From the NCBI GenBank assembly GCA_026419785.1, contig JAODTK010000445.1, positions 372,001-436,000 of the forward strand: a stretch of DNA of 64,000 nucleotides. Direction: 5' to 3'. The notes below the pieces were generated by a model that saw nothing but the letters and a program-made list of their open reading frames with translations, made no database searches and was not told where the DNA came from. Origin of the DNA: Sclerodactyla briareus. Lineage: Eukaryota > Echinodermata > Holothuroidea > Dendrochirotida > Sclerodactylidae. Both the position numbers and the translations under genes were made by a program. Within the stretch, counting starts at the first letter, position 1, and each line of letters begins with the position of its first letter. Shown piece after piece: positions 55,165 through 64,000 of the stretch.

Positions 55165-55560
55165 TTCCAAAGTGTGGTGTGTGTTACAGTTTGATGCTGT
55201 GAATCAACTGAGCACCATCAGCATAGGCAAATCCCCGGGCCCCATGATGTGGTGAACTTACTTTAAATCTAGAGATGCCGTGTACAGTAATGTGAAACTA
55301 TAACGGTCTAGACACGAGCCCAGGGAACCCCCTGTTCAAGAGGGTTCATCGGAGGAAGGGATTACACCATTCCGTGAGACAAATGTGACCTGTTCACAAG
55401 CCAGGTAACTAAGATAAAAAGCCAGTTTGAGACAGTGTTTCAGTTCCAAAAGTCATGTTCCGAAGTGGATCACTAAAATAGATGATTCGACCATCGATGA
55501 GGCGGAATCCTGAGGTCCAAGTAGCACCAATGAGCACACAGCACCTAAGCTTAGGCCATA
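55165..55560 (-). pseudogene. CR1-like LINE reverse transcriptase palm fragment
   Basis: Minus strand, frames shifting: SYLACEQVTFVSRNGVIPSS, then GGSLGSCL..YSFTLLYTASL, then GFAYADGAQLIHS. This order matches the reverse transcriptase fingers/palm of CR1/Jockey-type elements: strand before GVPQGS-LGP-LF-LYT, then the YADD box, here degraded to YADG. Several indels are required. No endonuclease or 3' end could be found adjacent. Enzyme activity is excluded by the broken frame. Confidence 0.6.
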
Positions 55561-56009
55561 TAGAATGGGGGGTGCTGAAGAACATTTTTCAACTGTCTGT
55601 ATACATGAGTTGAATCGATAGTACTAAACTTTCCATCTCAAACCAACAGTCTGTTCTCGTCTAAGAAGTCTTCGTTCTTTGCACAAACTGTCTCTATACA
55701 CATGCCCACGCACGATCCGCCAATGACCAATTCCATCCCTCGCCCTTTTGAACAAGGTTGAATCGCTGAGAAAAACGACAACATTGGTCATATTAGACCC
55801 ACGCTGCAGCGGGGTGATTCATTTGATGGATCGTTGTTATATGGCGAATTAGCCGTATCTCACATAATTCATTGCAATTAGATTGCACTAGACAGGCAGG
55901 AGACATCTACCGGATTTATGCGTATATTAGTAAAGACAATTTGAAGGTCGATATCAGAAGCTATATAGGAGGAGGCTATTTCACATCGGGTGCGGTTTCA
56001 AAGACATCA
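55561..56009. other. No supported gene; all minus frames open at 55640-55760
   Basis: A good minus acceptor (TCGTTTTTCTCAG) lies before about 55755, and three frames are open for 23-42 codons after it, one with GSCVGMCIETVCAKNEDFLD. It may be more of the LINE (a FLDENRLL-like stretch precedes the palm in such proteins) or a host exon. Confidence 0.35.
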
Positions 56010-56130
56010 AATCGGGCCCTTATCATTATCGCAGCGGGCCGAAAGGGCCCGATCCCCGGATGAGATATTTGTAGTCCAGTGGCCCATTTCACCTAAATTT
56101 ACTGTTGCTGTTTGCCATAGAATGGGTGCT
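56010..56130 (+). repeat. R6-related fragment
   Basis: ATTATCGCAGCGGGCCG, GGGCCCGATCCCCGG, AGTCCAGTGGCCCAT and TTTACTGTTGCTGTTTGCC resemble 47990-48130. Confidence 0.4.
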
Positions 56131-56244
56131 ATGTTAACCCATAGTGACGGGTAAGATCTATAAATTGAGGGGGGTACCTGTTGGTGGGGTCCCCATTGAG
56201 CAGGGGTGATCCAAGCAGAGCAAATGTTGAGATGCACTCACGGA

Positions 56245-56302
56245 AGTGTGTGTGTTGTGGTGTGTGGTGTGTGCGCGTGTGCGTGCGCGTGTGTGTGTGT
56301 GT
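56245..56302. repeat. (GT)n microsatellite
   Basis: GTGTGTGTTGTGGTGTGTGG and longer GT/GC runs. Confidence 0.9.
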
Positions 56303-57180
56303 GATCCCTATTTAGAGTGGACGAATACAGTAAAATACGCACACACCGGTATAGTCATAAATTAAAACACATATTTCACTCAAAGAGTAGTGGAAAACCT
56401 ATTGTGAAATCTTTGAATTAGGGGGTGAAAAACACATGTGGCGGCAATTTTTCATTTTAACAAATTTTCACTTTTTTAAATACATTTGTTGATTCTTATG
56501 ACTCAATGTATTCAAATTTTGTTACAATGTGAAAAGGCACAAAATACATTTTTCCCATGAATTCAGACCCAAACATACCCAAACTGTAGATTTTTTTGTT
56601 GGGGGGGGGGGGATTGATTTTCGCTGCAAATTAGGTAAATTTTAAAATCTGTTTTTTTGTTCAGTATAATTCAGTGAGTGGGACTGAATGGTTTTCCATT
56701 TAGAAGAGGTAGAAGAAGGTACAAAAGAATCAAAACGAAGGGGTTTCCCAGCATCTATGCTGAAAATTTCCATGGAATTTCCATTGATATGACTATTTTT
56801 CGGGGGGGGGAGGAATAAACACTTGTTCAGGACATTATGTGACGATCTTTTGTTATTGGCAACTCAGCAAGTGAGAGCAGGTAGAAACAGACGTGAATTG
56901 TCCACAGTTGCAGATGAGGATATGCAACTCAGGGAGATCCCTCTGTGATTGATTACATGGGCACTGAAATGGACAAAAATGGCGCACAGCTCATATAGAA
57001 CGTGGAGCCACAAAGAAAGAAATCGTATAGAGGACGCAACGAAGTGAAGTTATCTCGAAGATTCTCTGGATTTTTAATATAGAACTCTTGCAGAAAAGGC
57101 ACACGGGCATGTGCGTAATACTAGGTCAAATTAATGCGGTTGGCTTTTTAGCTGAACAATAGTCGCGAAATACTTTCAAT
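56303..57180. other. No supported gene; G-runs
   Basis: A G12 run near 56600 and G8 near 56803 in AT-rich sequence. No frame of interest. Confidence 0.5.
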
Positions 57181-57295
57181 TTGAGTGGGGCAGCTTTCGC
57201 ACTCGAATTTGGAAATTCGTCTGGCTCTGATTATGCGGGAAGGAAATTTGGCCAAGCGAACATCTGTGAGCAATTGAACATGCTAGTGGTATTTG

Positions 57296-57548
57296 TTAAG
57301 ATGGATGGTCTTGTAGCGTCCAGCAAACAAGCGACGGGCGCATGTTGCATGACGACACGAAAAAATATCGTAATGTGCAAGCCTATTGTAAATTTGAAGC
57401 AGACTTTGCTACCCTTATTATATATCAATTATTTGGACGGGAAAAATGCGTGTGAAATATACCATTTTGGTTTCAAGTCATCTAATTTGGTGGGGTGTTG
57501 CAGTATATTGTTACAAGATATTTTAATTGACGGAACAATCCATCTTAA
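57296..57548 (+). mobile_element. TTAA-edged miniature element, copy 3
   Basis: From TTAAGATGGATGGTCTTG to GGAACAATCCATCTTAA. Shares GCATGTTGCATGACG, GAAAAAATATCGTAATG, AATGCGTGTGAAATATACCA and AAGATATTTTAATTGACGG with the other two copies. 253 bp. It occupies the centre of the 153-codon plus frame at 57181-57642, which is therefore not a gene. Confidence 0.8.
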
Positions 57549-57599
57549 GGAAAAGAAAAAACCCATATCCATCACATTTCGCCTTCCCCACGTCGAAAT

Positions 57600-57914
57600 T
57601 GTTGGCCAATGCCAGCCGAGAATGTCAATCTCATATTATTAGGAGCTGTGCTGTCCGGTACCTGCTTTGTGTACCATGATTCACATTCCCCTCCCTCAGG
57701 GGGATACTTCCAAAGAGGGATATATAGATCCACCCTACACCTCAATTCAAAGGGCATTAAAGCTCCGAGCTATCTCAATGAGTTATATCCATGCACGGAT
57801 TATATGGGGGAAATAGGGAGTACTCTTGCTACCATGCGTCCGTTTGCGTTTCGGGAGTCTATATCCCGAGAGAAGCTCCTACCATCTCCTAATGTCCAAA
57901 AATCCTATATACAG
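57600..57914 (+). CDS. Candidate exon, unidentified
   Basis: Open plus frame of about 100 codons (AENVNLILLGAVLSGTCFVY, later YLNELYPCTDYMGEIG, FRESISREKLLPSPNVQKS) reaching a good donor (ATACAG/gtatcc). A possible acceptor (CCAATGCCAG) precedes it. Residue composition is ordinary. It has a hydrophobic start and a serine/proline-rich end. No family recognised; the minus strand is open over part of it. Confidence 0.35.
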
Positions 57915-58794
57915 GTATCCATGTATGTATACTGAGTGTTCCTTCATTGCAAATATTGTAAGGAGTCTCTCGGTAAGCCTAGCCCAATTCAGTTGTTAAA
58001 CCACGATAACTATAACTACTGCGTGGAGATACATCAGAATCCTTGTGAAGAAACTTTTTAAATTCATATTACCAGTAACAAGTTATAACGCTAGGAGAGC
58101 TCTCAATCACGTATTACTGTGATGCAGGCTATGAAAATCGATTGAAAAGTAAAACAAGGAAGATACGGAACGACAGAGATAGAAACGACATATCTATGGT
58201 GAACATTAAATCCGTAATCTGGATTTTCCAACATCTTACTGTGCCAATTTATACACTTTACATGGGTCAATATAGAAAACTTTGGGGGAGTTAGTTACAA
58301 TCATAAAATAGAGTACGCTATGTAGAATGATAGGTCAATACCCATGCATCTATGCCCCCGCCCGGACCGAGATGGAACGGTTGAAGAAATTAGACGTTTA
58401 TTATCGGCCACATACACTGCACGGACATTCCGCAAATCCGCAATTATTAGTTATTTTTTTACAGAAATTGCTCGCGAAATTGGCCGATTTGGCTACTTTC
58501 TTTTCTTCAGAGCTGCACCACTGAAAAAAAGGAGTGATTTATAACGAGAAGCGACGCGGTCTGACTGAAACAGTTCACCTCCACCAGTGCCCCGCGCCAG
58601 AGGTGATCTACTGGAAGTGATAGTACCCACCAGGCAGAGGTAGATGATAAAGTTTTATTATATACAGACACCTACCCCTAACACTAAAAACCTTCATTTT
58701 TATATGTTTCATTTGTCCATGTTTTCTCTTTTTTTCCCTTTGTTGCTTTCTTCTTCAGCCATACGCTCCTTCGTCCCGACACCCTCTGATCTTT
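57915..58794. other. No supported gene; several strong acceptor-like tracts
   Basis: TTATTTTTTTACAG at about 58464 and CTTTCTTTTCTTCAG at about 58510 are excellent plus acceptors, but what follows stops within 11-25 codons. Overlapping frames at 58327-58544 are both protein-like and cannot be resolved. Confidence 0.35.
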
Positions 58795-58850
58795 CCCCGA
58801 CGAGGGGGGGGTGGGGGGGGAGGGGGGGGGGGGGGGCGGGATGGGAGGGG
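58795..58850. repeat. G-rich tract after a CCCCGACGAG unit
   Basis: About 50 bp of nearly pure G with isolated T, A and C. Same CCCCGACGAGGGGGG junction as at 23416-23432. Confidence 0.8.
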
Positions 58851-59522
58851 GGAATGCCCACCGGCCCCCGCTTGCGCAGGCGCGGGCAAAACTGCATCAG
58901 CGAGAGGACATGAGGAAACAGTGGTACACATGATGTAAACATAAGATTATTTGACCAAACATCGTTTATGACTTACCCAGCTATGCTCAAATCAAAGCTG
59001 AAACGTTGATGGCTGACCTGGGGTGGGGTTCCCAGGGGAGGGTTCCCCTTATTGGACTTTTATGTTTTAAGGATGGCGATTGGTTGCATAATATCGCCAC
59101 TAGGACATCCACTATGGCAGTATTTAGGAAACTAGTTCTGCTATTTCCCACTTGGTCGTAGGAGAGAGAATTTTGGCAATGTCCACATTTCCCCGGACCC
59201 CCCCCCCCCCCGCGCAAAGGTGGGGGGGATGGATCGTCACCCGTGTTCCCGGGTTACATCGATAAATGCGCGTATGTGTTGCGAGATTTTCGTGTAGAGT
59301 TACCGACTGGGCTCCACGCATCCCCATGCGGGGGCATTCCCGACTTCCGGAATTATGAAATGGCAAATGCAAAAGAATACTGCTGCTGAACAAGTTTTCT
59401 CTCGAACGTAAACCCTATTTGTTTGAATTTTTGGAATGGTGTCGAAGTGGGGTTACTTTTCAATATAGATGAAGTTGCAAGCCTCAATCTCTTCTCTTCA
59501 ATCTCTTATAATTGCTCTGCAG
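58851..59522. other. No supported gene; C/G runs and intron-like sequence
   Basis: C-run at about 59199-59211 facing GGTGGGGGGG, and a long pyrimidine-rich stretch (59490-59520) that serves the acceptor of the next exon. Confidence 0.45.
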
Positions 59523-59798
59523 TATGGGATGTATCACACACAACTAGTCGGCACAGGGTCGTTTCCCTCCTACTACATAGATGATTGCGGACCACCAAGC
59601 AATGGTCCACAGGCCCATCTCACGAGCAAATACAAACGCTCGATGGGATTTGCTGCCCGTTTTCTGTACAAATTATACTCAGTGCTGGGAGTAAAATGTA
59701 GACTGACTTATGGAAAACTGAAGTGGAAAAAAATCACTCAAACAGAGGACGAAATTCACTCCAAAATGTGTGACAAATTAAGAGAGAGTGGTACATAA
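59523..59798 (+). CDS. Terminal exon of a plus-strand host gene, unidentified
   Basis: A long pyrimidine tract and acceptor (CTTATAATTGCTCTGCAG) lead into 91 codons and TAA. Landmarks: YGMYHTQLVGTGSFPSYYID at the start, DDCGPPSNGPQAHLTSKYKR, GFAARFLYKLYSVLGVKCRL, and a charged end KITQTEDEIHSKMCDKLRES. Only this frame is open, composition is strongly protein-like, and AATAAA follows at 60122-60127, about 325 bp beyond the stop, as a plausible polyadenylation signal. It enters in phase 0. The family is not recognised. Upstream exons should lie to the left; the donor at 57914 is one candidate but was not tested for phase. Confidence 0.65.
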   Translation, partial: YGMYHTQLVGTGSFPSYYIDDCGPPSNGPQAHLTSKYKRSMGFAARFLYKLYSVLGVKCRLTYGKLKWKKITQTEDEIHSKMCDKLRESGT

Positions 59799-60121
59799 TT
59801 CACATTCCTAAAAGTGACCTTTTCCTCACGAGATTGCCTCCAAGATCACTCTCATTTCAAATAATGGATCCCTGGAGACAATGCTCCTAGTGACAATTTC
59901 ACTCTTTCGTTTGTGGATTTCACCAGTCCCTTGAATCTTTTTTCAACCTCTTCTAGAATCAATTATCACTCTTTATGGTGAAATGTTGCTCCTCCAGTTT
60001 CAAAAGAGTGAGAGTAGTCGATCCTCAATTTTTTGGGTGCGACAAAACCAGATGAGTGACATCGAGTAACACTAGACAACCTTGTGGAACAAACTCTTCG
60101 CCTTGATTGAGTTGGTTACTC

Positions 60122-60127
60122 AATAAA
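60122..60127 (+). terminator. Polyadenylation signal AATAAA
   Basis: Canonical hexamer in AT-rich sequence (CTCAATAAATGCAAAC), downstream of the terminal exon at 59523-59798. Confidence 0.4.
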
Positions 60128-60286
60128 TGCAAACAAACAAAAAGCAATTCGACCTTCAGCAGGCCACTCCGTGCTCGACTCCGGTCGCGGCAATTAACAT
60201 ACAATTTTGGTAATCTGACCTACTGCAGGCCGATGTACCACTCCAAAACCTGTGCATTTCTTCCCTATTCATGAATTGTGAATCAC

Positions 60287-60538
60287 TCAGGTCGGCGAGT
60301 GCTCATACTCGTTTAAAAGATTAATTAACAGTAGGAATTTCAGGCCGTTATTAGATATAGCGACAAAACATCCACTCTGAATTCGGAGTGTGCTGGAGTG
60401 ACCACTCCCTGAGGGGAGATTGGATTCAATCCTCTGTATGTAGGTTACCTCGGGGTAGGGGACGAAGCCAATTCCTTTGAATTCAAATGGAAAACTTTGA
60501 AAGTCAGGAAATAAAACATATGAGACCTCATGTACCAA
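60287..60538 (-). CDS. Open frame, unidentified
   Basis: 83 codons on the minus strand: MVHEVSYVLFPDFQSFPFEF, then GIGFVPYPEVTYIQRIESN, ending FLLLINLLNEYEHSPT. Protein-like and aromatic-rich, but with no clear acceptor. A CGAG/gtaacc donor-like site occurs inside. It could be an exon or chance. Confidence 0.25.
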   Translation of the reverse strand: MVHEVSYVLFPDFQSFPFEFKGIGFVPYPEVTYIQRIESNLPSGSGHSSTLRIQSGCFVAISNNGLKFLLLINLLNEYEHSPT

Positions 60539-60749
60539 TATGGCATCGATGTCGTGTCATATGAATTCATGGAACATCTTCCTCATAATCATAATGCAAT
60601 TTCAACACCATTATAAGTTCAGCTGCTAGGTAATAATGGCATTTTCATTCACATAGTTTTTCTACGTCTACAAATCATCCGTCTGCGATTTTCAATTAGG
60701 CCGCAAACAGAATCCCGTGACGCGAATGGAATCGTAGCCTATAGCCTCG

Positions 60750-61145
60750 GTGTCCTTAGATAATGGTACAGAGCTTGCTCTTTATTGCACTGTTCGGCGG
60801 GAGGGTGTGCGTCTTTTTTGTTGGAGCTTCGTTAAGGCTTCGACTGCCCCTAATATTGCAGGACGCCGGGCCAGCGGGTCCCGCTCTGTGCCGCACTCGA
60901 TGCTTGGCCGAACGCGTTTGCACGGCCGGCAGAGAAATACGCTGGGGCGACACGGGCTGGGTGTCCGTCAGGAACTCATTCTATCTGAGATGTGTTTGGC
61001 GATGGCTCGGCTAAATACCACAGCCACAACCCAGATGCACCTGAAAGAAAGAGTCACGATTCATTTATTCAGGAAAAACAAAACTGAGCATTTGAAATAT
61101 CCAATGTAGATTGCAGGTGTAAAGCGCTTTGACACTGTTGGTACC
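60750..61145 (+). repeat. Probable LINE 3'-end relic
   Basis: Broken frames with HLKERVTIHLFRK near 61040-61080 recall the FK..LKT.LF end of LINE proteins, and the following GGTGTAAAGCGCTTTGACAC is a 3' terminus type seen in many CR1/L2-like elements. A minus acceptor-like TCTTTCTTTCAG at about 61044 is noted. GC-rich in its first half. Confidence 0.35.
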
Positions 61146-61199
61146 CCAGAGTCAAGATGGCCGTACCCCGGTCAAAACGTCAAAGTTGATGCCAAGGCC

Positions 61200-61350
61200 T
61201 TACATACAATCACAGGAATCGACATGCATTCTGGTGATCCCCACTCAGGAATGGCCAGAGCTGTCCTTGGATTGTTCACAGAGCTATAACAATTTAGATG
61301 AAGCGTCCTTGCTCAAGGACACTATATACACACAACGCCGAAAGGAGGGT
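61200..61350 (+). repeat. Dispersed repeat with CTTGCTCAAGGACAC
   Basis: GGTGATCCCCACTCAGGAAT, then GAAGCGTCCTTGCTCAAGGA, CACTATATACACAC. The CTTGCTCAAGGACAC core is a motif I know from dispersed repeats in several deuterostome genomes. Confidence 0.35.
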
Positions 61351-61479
61351 TTACAGGAATCGAAATCTTCATCCTCGAGATCTAATTATAGCGTGGAGGG
61401 TTTACTTAGGGCCGTGCGTGGCGGGGGAGGCGGTGTAACCCACCCCCAATAATTTCGTGACGTCGGCAAATACGGTCCG

Positions 61480-61660
61480 TCGGCAAAAAGGGAGAGAAGA
61501 AGAAAGAAGAGAAAAGAGGAGAGGGAAAAAAAAAGGGGAAAAGAGGAGAGGGGAAATGAAAAGAAAGAAAGAGGGGAAGGGAAAAGGAAAAGGGAGTAAG
61601 GGAGCTGAAGGGGAAGAAAGGGAATGGAAAAAGGAATAGGGGAAAAAAAGCAGAGTGATT
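61480..61660 (+). repeat. Polypurine (GGAAAAG)n-like tract
   Basis: About 175 bp almost free of pyrimidines, with GGGAAAAGG and GAAAGAAG blocks. The 154-codon minus frame (61386-61850) is its pyrimidine complement and is not a gene. Confidence 0.85.
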
Positions 61661-62863
61661 TCGCTATTTCGGACTTTTGGTAATCATCGAAATTGGCACA
61701 ATTCGCGTCGGCAAGAGAAGGCATGCGGCAAAAAACATATATTGTGAGCCCGTCCGCCGTCGGTGTTGTAATTGGACGAGTGTGACCGAGTTTCGGTTTC
61801 GGCAAAAAGGGGAGGAAAAAAGGTGTTAGTGTTTGACATTTGATTTTCATGAGTCTGACAGTTCTTTGAAAGTTTTGTTTCTGGTTATATTCCAGAGATA
61901 CATAAAAAAAACAATGTATTTTGTAATAAAATCCAAGGAAGACTTTCCCAGAGAAACAATGAAACAGTCGTTTTTAGGCGGGGAATCAAGCGAACGGCAT
62001 AGCTAGATACAAGGCGGAGATAGAGGGCATCCCCCTTTTTTTTTTTTTACGATTAAAAAAAAAATGTCCGGGCAGGAAATCTACCCAACTTTGAGGCACA
62101 GAAGAAGTTAATAATGGTTAGAGATATCTTAATGCATAAGGGGAAAGAAGATAATACTAACTGGCCGAAAAACTTTGATCGATTGCACCATTGAAGTGTT
62201 AATTTTGCGCGCTTCGCGCGCAGTGGTGTATAATGGTTGGTTCATATACTCACGAGCTTATAGTAAAATCGCGCATTGTTTAGGATTCATGGCAAAATTT
62301 CGTGCGTTTTCAAATTATTGGCCCCACGCGTACGGTGGGTGAGCGGGGTGGCGAGTAATAACAGAACGCCCAATTTTACTGAAAATCTTGAACCAGATTG
62401 CATATGAGGCGTTTCATAATCGCAATTTTCCAAACCGGGAGGGCGGGGACACCACCTAGACCCCTCCCACATATTCGTCACCACTGCAAGATCTGTCGTC
62501 AAAACATAATTTCTACCCCCCCCCCCATCATTTAAACCTCGCTACGCCCCTGTGTACTTATGACTAGGCCCTCTTTTACTAATACAAAAGACATTACCCG
62601 GTTCTGGGAAACTAGCACGCTCTACGGCAATCTTCGGGTTTAATACGCTGCTGCTTTTGGCTAGCTGGTGTGTAGTGGGTTCAGGATTGAGTTATGTTCA
62701 AAGGGAATAGCTATCATGTAAAACACCCACCTGCACTATACGCTCCACGCGCTCTTGGCACTCACCCCTTTGCGCTCTTTTGTTTCGTCCTATTTCCGGG
62801 AAATTTCGATCGTCGCGATGTACATTTTAGGGAGGACTTCTTCCGCGGGATCTTCTTCCTTAC
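61661..62863. other. No supported gene; repeat motifs
   Basis: A T-run/A-run pair at about 62036-62064, the palindrome GCGCGCTTCGCGCGC at about 62207-62221, and a C-run at 62516-62526 followed by CTCGCTACGCCCCTG, a fragment of the CAGTGGCG-type hAT-like ends. Confidence 0.5.
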
Positions 62864-62992
62864 CAAATTTGGTATCGATCTGGTGATGTCGAGGGGTCTT
62901 GGGATCCAAAGGGGAGCATGGGTATGCCGGTGGGACATGAGTCTTGGACGGGACAGGGTCAGATGTGGGGAATAAAACTGTCCTGCCAGGAT
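62864..62992 (-). CDS. Proline-rich internal exon, unidentified
   Basis: Minus strand: an extended pyrimidine tract (CATTCTCTCTCTGGAACTCG and CCAATCCTTGCTAG) forms a strong acceptor; the donor is TTTG/gtaagg. 129 nt, symmetrical phase, one frame reading PGRTVLFPTSDPVPSKTHVP, PAYPCSPLDPKTPRH, HQIDTKF. Proline, serine and threonine-rich, likely a flexible or extracellular linker. The frame stays open past the donor (to 62790), so readthrough is possible. The family is unknown. Confidence 0.5.
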
Positions 62993-63205
62993 CTAGCAAG
63001 GATTGGGCGGTAAACGAGTTCCAGAGAGAGAATGTGGGCAGAGGAGAGTCGGTAAACCACGAAACACATTTTCGCCGGAGTGCTAAAAAAAAACGAAAAA
63101 TATTACTTTGAGAATATCATGTACTGTAAATAGATCAGTGCAGTTGTAATTTCCTGGGGGAAGGTCTATGGGCCGCAACATTCCTGGGGAGCTCTATGGG
63201 CATGT

Positions 63206-63304
63206 ACGCACACACATACACACACACCCCACACGCGCGCGCGCGCACACACAAACACATACAACACACTACACAAACACGCACACATGCACATGCAAAC
63301 ACCG
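63206..63304. repeat. (CA)n/(CG)n microsatellite
   Basis: ACACACATACACACACACCC, GCGCGCGCGCGC, then interrupted CA runs. Confidence 0.9.
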
Positions 63305-63800
63305 TACACTCGTGAATACACAACATATGCCGCAAAAACATGCACGCATGGTAGGTGCGTGTGTGTGTTTCTTCTGTCTTTGGCACTTATGGGGAAAACA
63401 CAATATCTGAGGTTACTTGCGCTATGCTACCGACGGAACAAGTTACACTGTCAGTGTTGATAGTGTACTGGCATAATTCAATTTTTATTCTAACTAAAGA
63501 GTGGTTTTAATTTGCCCCCAAATACTGTGAAATGTATCGTCTTTGCGTAACACTAAGTTGAATCATAGGGCGGAGTTGCGTCAAGTAGACATTCTTTGTG
63601 GTCGTCTGGTAGGATACATCGCTCGATGGTTGGATTTTTCAATAGAATATCTACACACAGGTTATATTCTGACCCAGTTGTACCAGTTGACCTGATGCCA
63701 ATCAGTCGGTTGAAGTAAGCTAAAAACCGGTGTCAACTGAAACTGCGTTATGGATCATGAGGGTGTGGTGTCATTTATTGGAATAATGTTTATATTTCAG
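63305..63800. other. No supported gene
   Basis: Probably intronic to the exon at 63801 if that call is right. No motif recognised. Confidence 0.4.
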
Positions 63801-63932
63801 GGGAAATGAAACCTCTCGATGAGCCCCACGGAGTGACAGTATGTCAATCAATCTATTCGGTACCGTGTTGGTGCTGCTTATCTATTGTGGAAAAAATGAA
63901 TGAGTTGGAAAATGCAAAAATGGCAGTTGCAG
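63801..63932 (+). CDS. Internal exon of an unidentified protein
   Basis: Acceptor ATGTTTATATTTCAG and donor GTTGCAG/gtaact bound 132 nt. Two frames stop early; the third is open throughout: EMKPLDEPHGVTVCQSIYSV, PCWCCLSIVEKMNELENAKM, AVA. It has a cysteine-rich centre (C.{7}CWCC) and an amphipathic helix at the end. Symmetrical phase. The gene would continue beyond the window's right edge. Confidence 0.55.
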
Positions 63933-64000
63933 GTAACTAATTGCCGTTTCAAAATATTTTAAGACTATAATCATTTACAAAAAAGAGAGTTGTATTGGTC

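Noticed and set aside
54988..55194. HSGEKKYNCS, resembling a C2H2 zinc-finger linker
   Set aside because: No Cys-X2-Cys or His-X3-His pairs around it; chance match.
57181..57642. 153-codon plus-strand frame, one of the longest in the window
   Set aside because: Its centre is the third copy of the TTAA-edged miniature element; the homologous copies do not keep the frame open.
61386..61850. 154-codon minus frame rich in F, S, P and L
   Set aside because: Complement of the polypurine tract; no stops simply because the strand is pyrimidine-only.
1..64000. CRISPR array, prokaryotic operon, rRNA or canonical tRNA genes
   Set aside because: No regularly spaced identical repeats with unique spacers; the minisatellite R4 has degenerate contiguous units. 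No rRNA core sequences and no foldable tRNA cloverleaf were seen, only tRNA-like SINE heads.

Overview
This is a 64 kb piece of a eukaryotic nuclear genome that is mostly non-coding and rich in repeats. Nothing looks prokaryotic: there are no operons, no Shine-Dalgarno spacing, and no frame longer than about 160 codons. I see (GT)n/(CA)n microsatellites, many poly(dC)/poly(dG) tracts (up to C37), short elements with terminal inverted repeats (TIRs), decayed non-LTR retrotransposons, a TGACC-rich repeat family and short islands bounded by GT-AG splice signals. I infer a marine invertebrate deuterostome, most likely an echinoderm, from general resemblance of the repeat style; no species marker was recognised. 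Related repeat copies differ by many single-base insertions and deletions, so either the repeats are old or the sequence is uncorrected long-read data. Broken frames must be read with that in mind.

Layout. 0-10 kb: repeats, including a family with G-rich ends at 1-355 and 9.48-10.22 kb (a third copy at 49.8-50.0 kb, minus); the second copy carries a hAT-like miniature element. 10.5-15.4 kb: an exon at 10.55-10.68 kb (minus), a decayed coiled-coil stretch at 11.1 kb and a membrane-anchor exon at 14.95-15.32 kb (minus). 15.5-27 kb: a second hAT-like element, the TGACC family, and the first copy of a short element with TTAA-edged TIRs. 27-37 kb: clustered candidate exons on both strands (27.09-27.42 kb minus; 28.2, 31.8, 34.0, 34.3 and 36.6 kb plus), an array of about 215-bp units at 29.4 kb, and a 5'-truncated LINE inserted in it at 30.02 kb. 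36-38 kb: AT-rich minisatellite arms in inverted orientation around about 1.2 kb. 41-52 kb: a low-copy repeat family, a LINE reverse transcriptase C-terminus (42.8-44.0 kb, plus) joined tail-to-tail to a zinc-knuckle ORF1 relic (44.0-45.5 kb, minus), inverted GTCGGGG repeats, a promoter-like cluster at 49.1 kb and a tRNA-like SINE at 52.0 kb. 52-57 kb: microsatellite, a TIR element, a tandem array, a second LINE relic (55.2 kb, minus) and the third TTAA element. 57-64 kb: a well supported terminal exon at 59.52-59.80 kb (plus) and further exons at 62.9 kb (minus) and 63.8 kb (plus).

The exon islands show host genes are present, but no complete gene can be assembled by eye and no exon was assigned to a named family with confidence. 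All exon calls rest on splice consensus plus an open frame. Exons on one strand may belong to one gene with large introns, but phases were not all consistent, so I do not join them. The coherent biology visible here is transposable-element history: nested insertions, empty-site paralogues, 5'-truncated LINEs and foldback-like structures.
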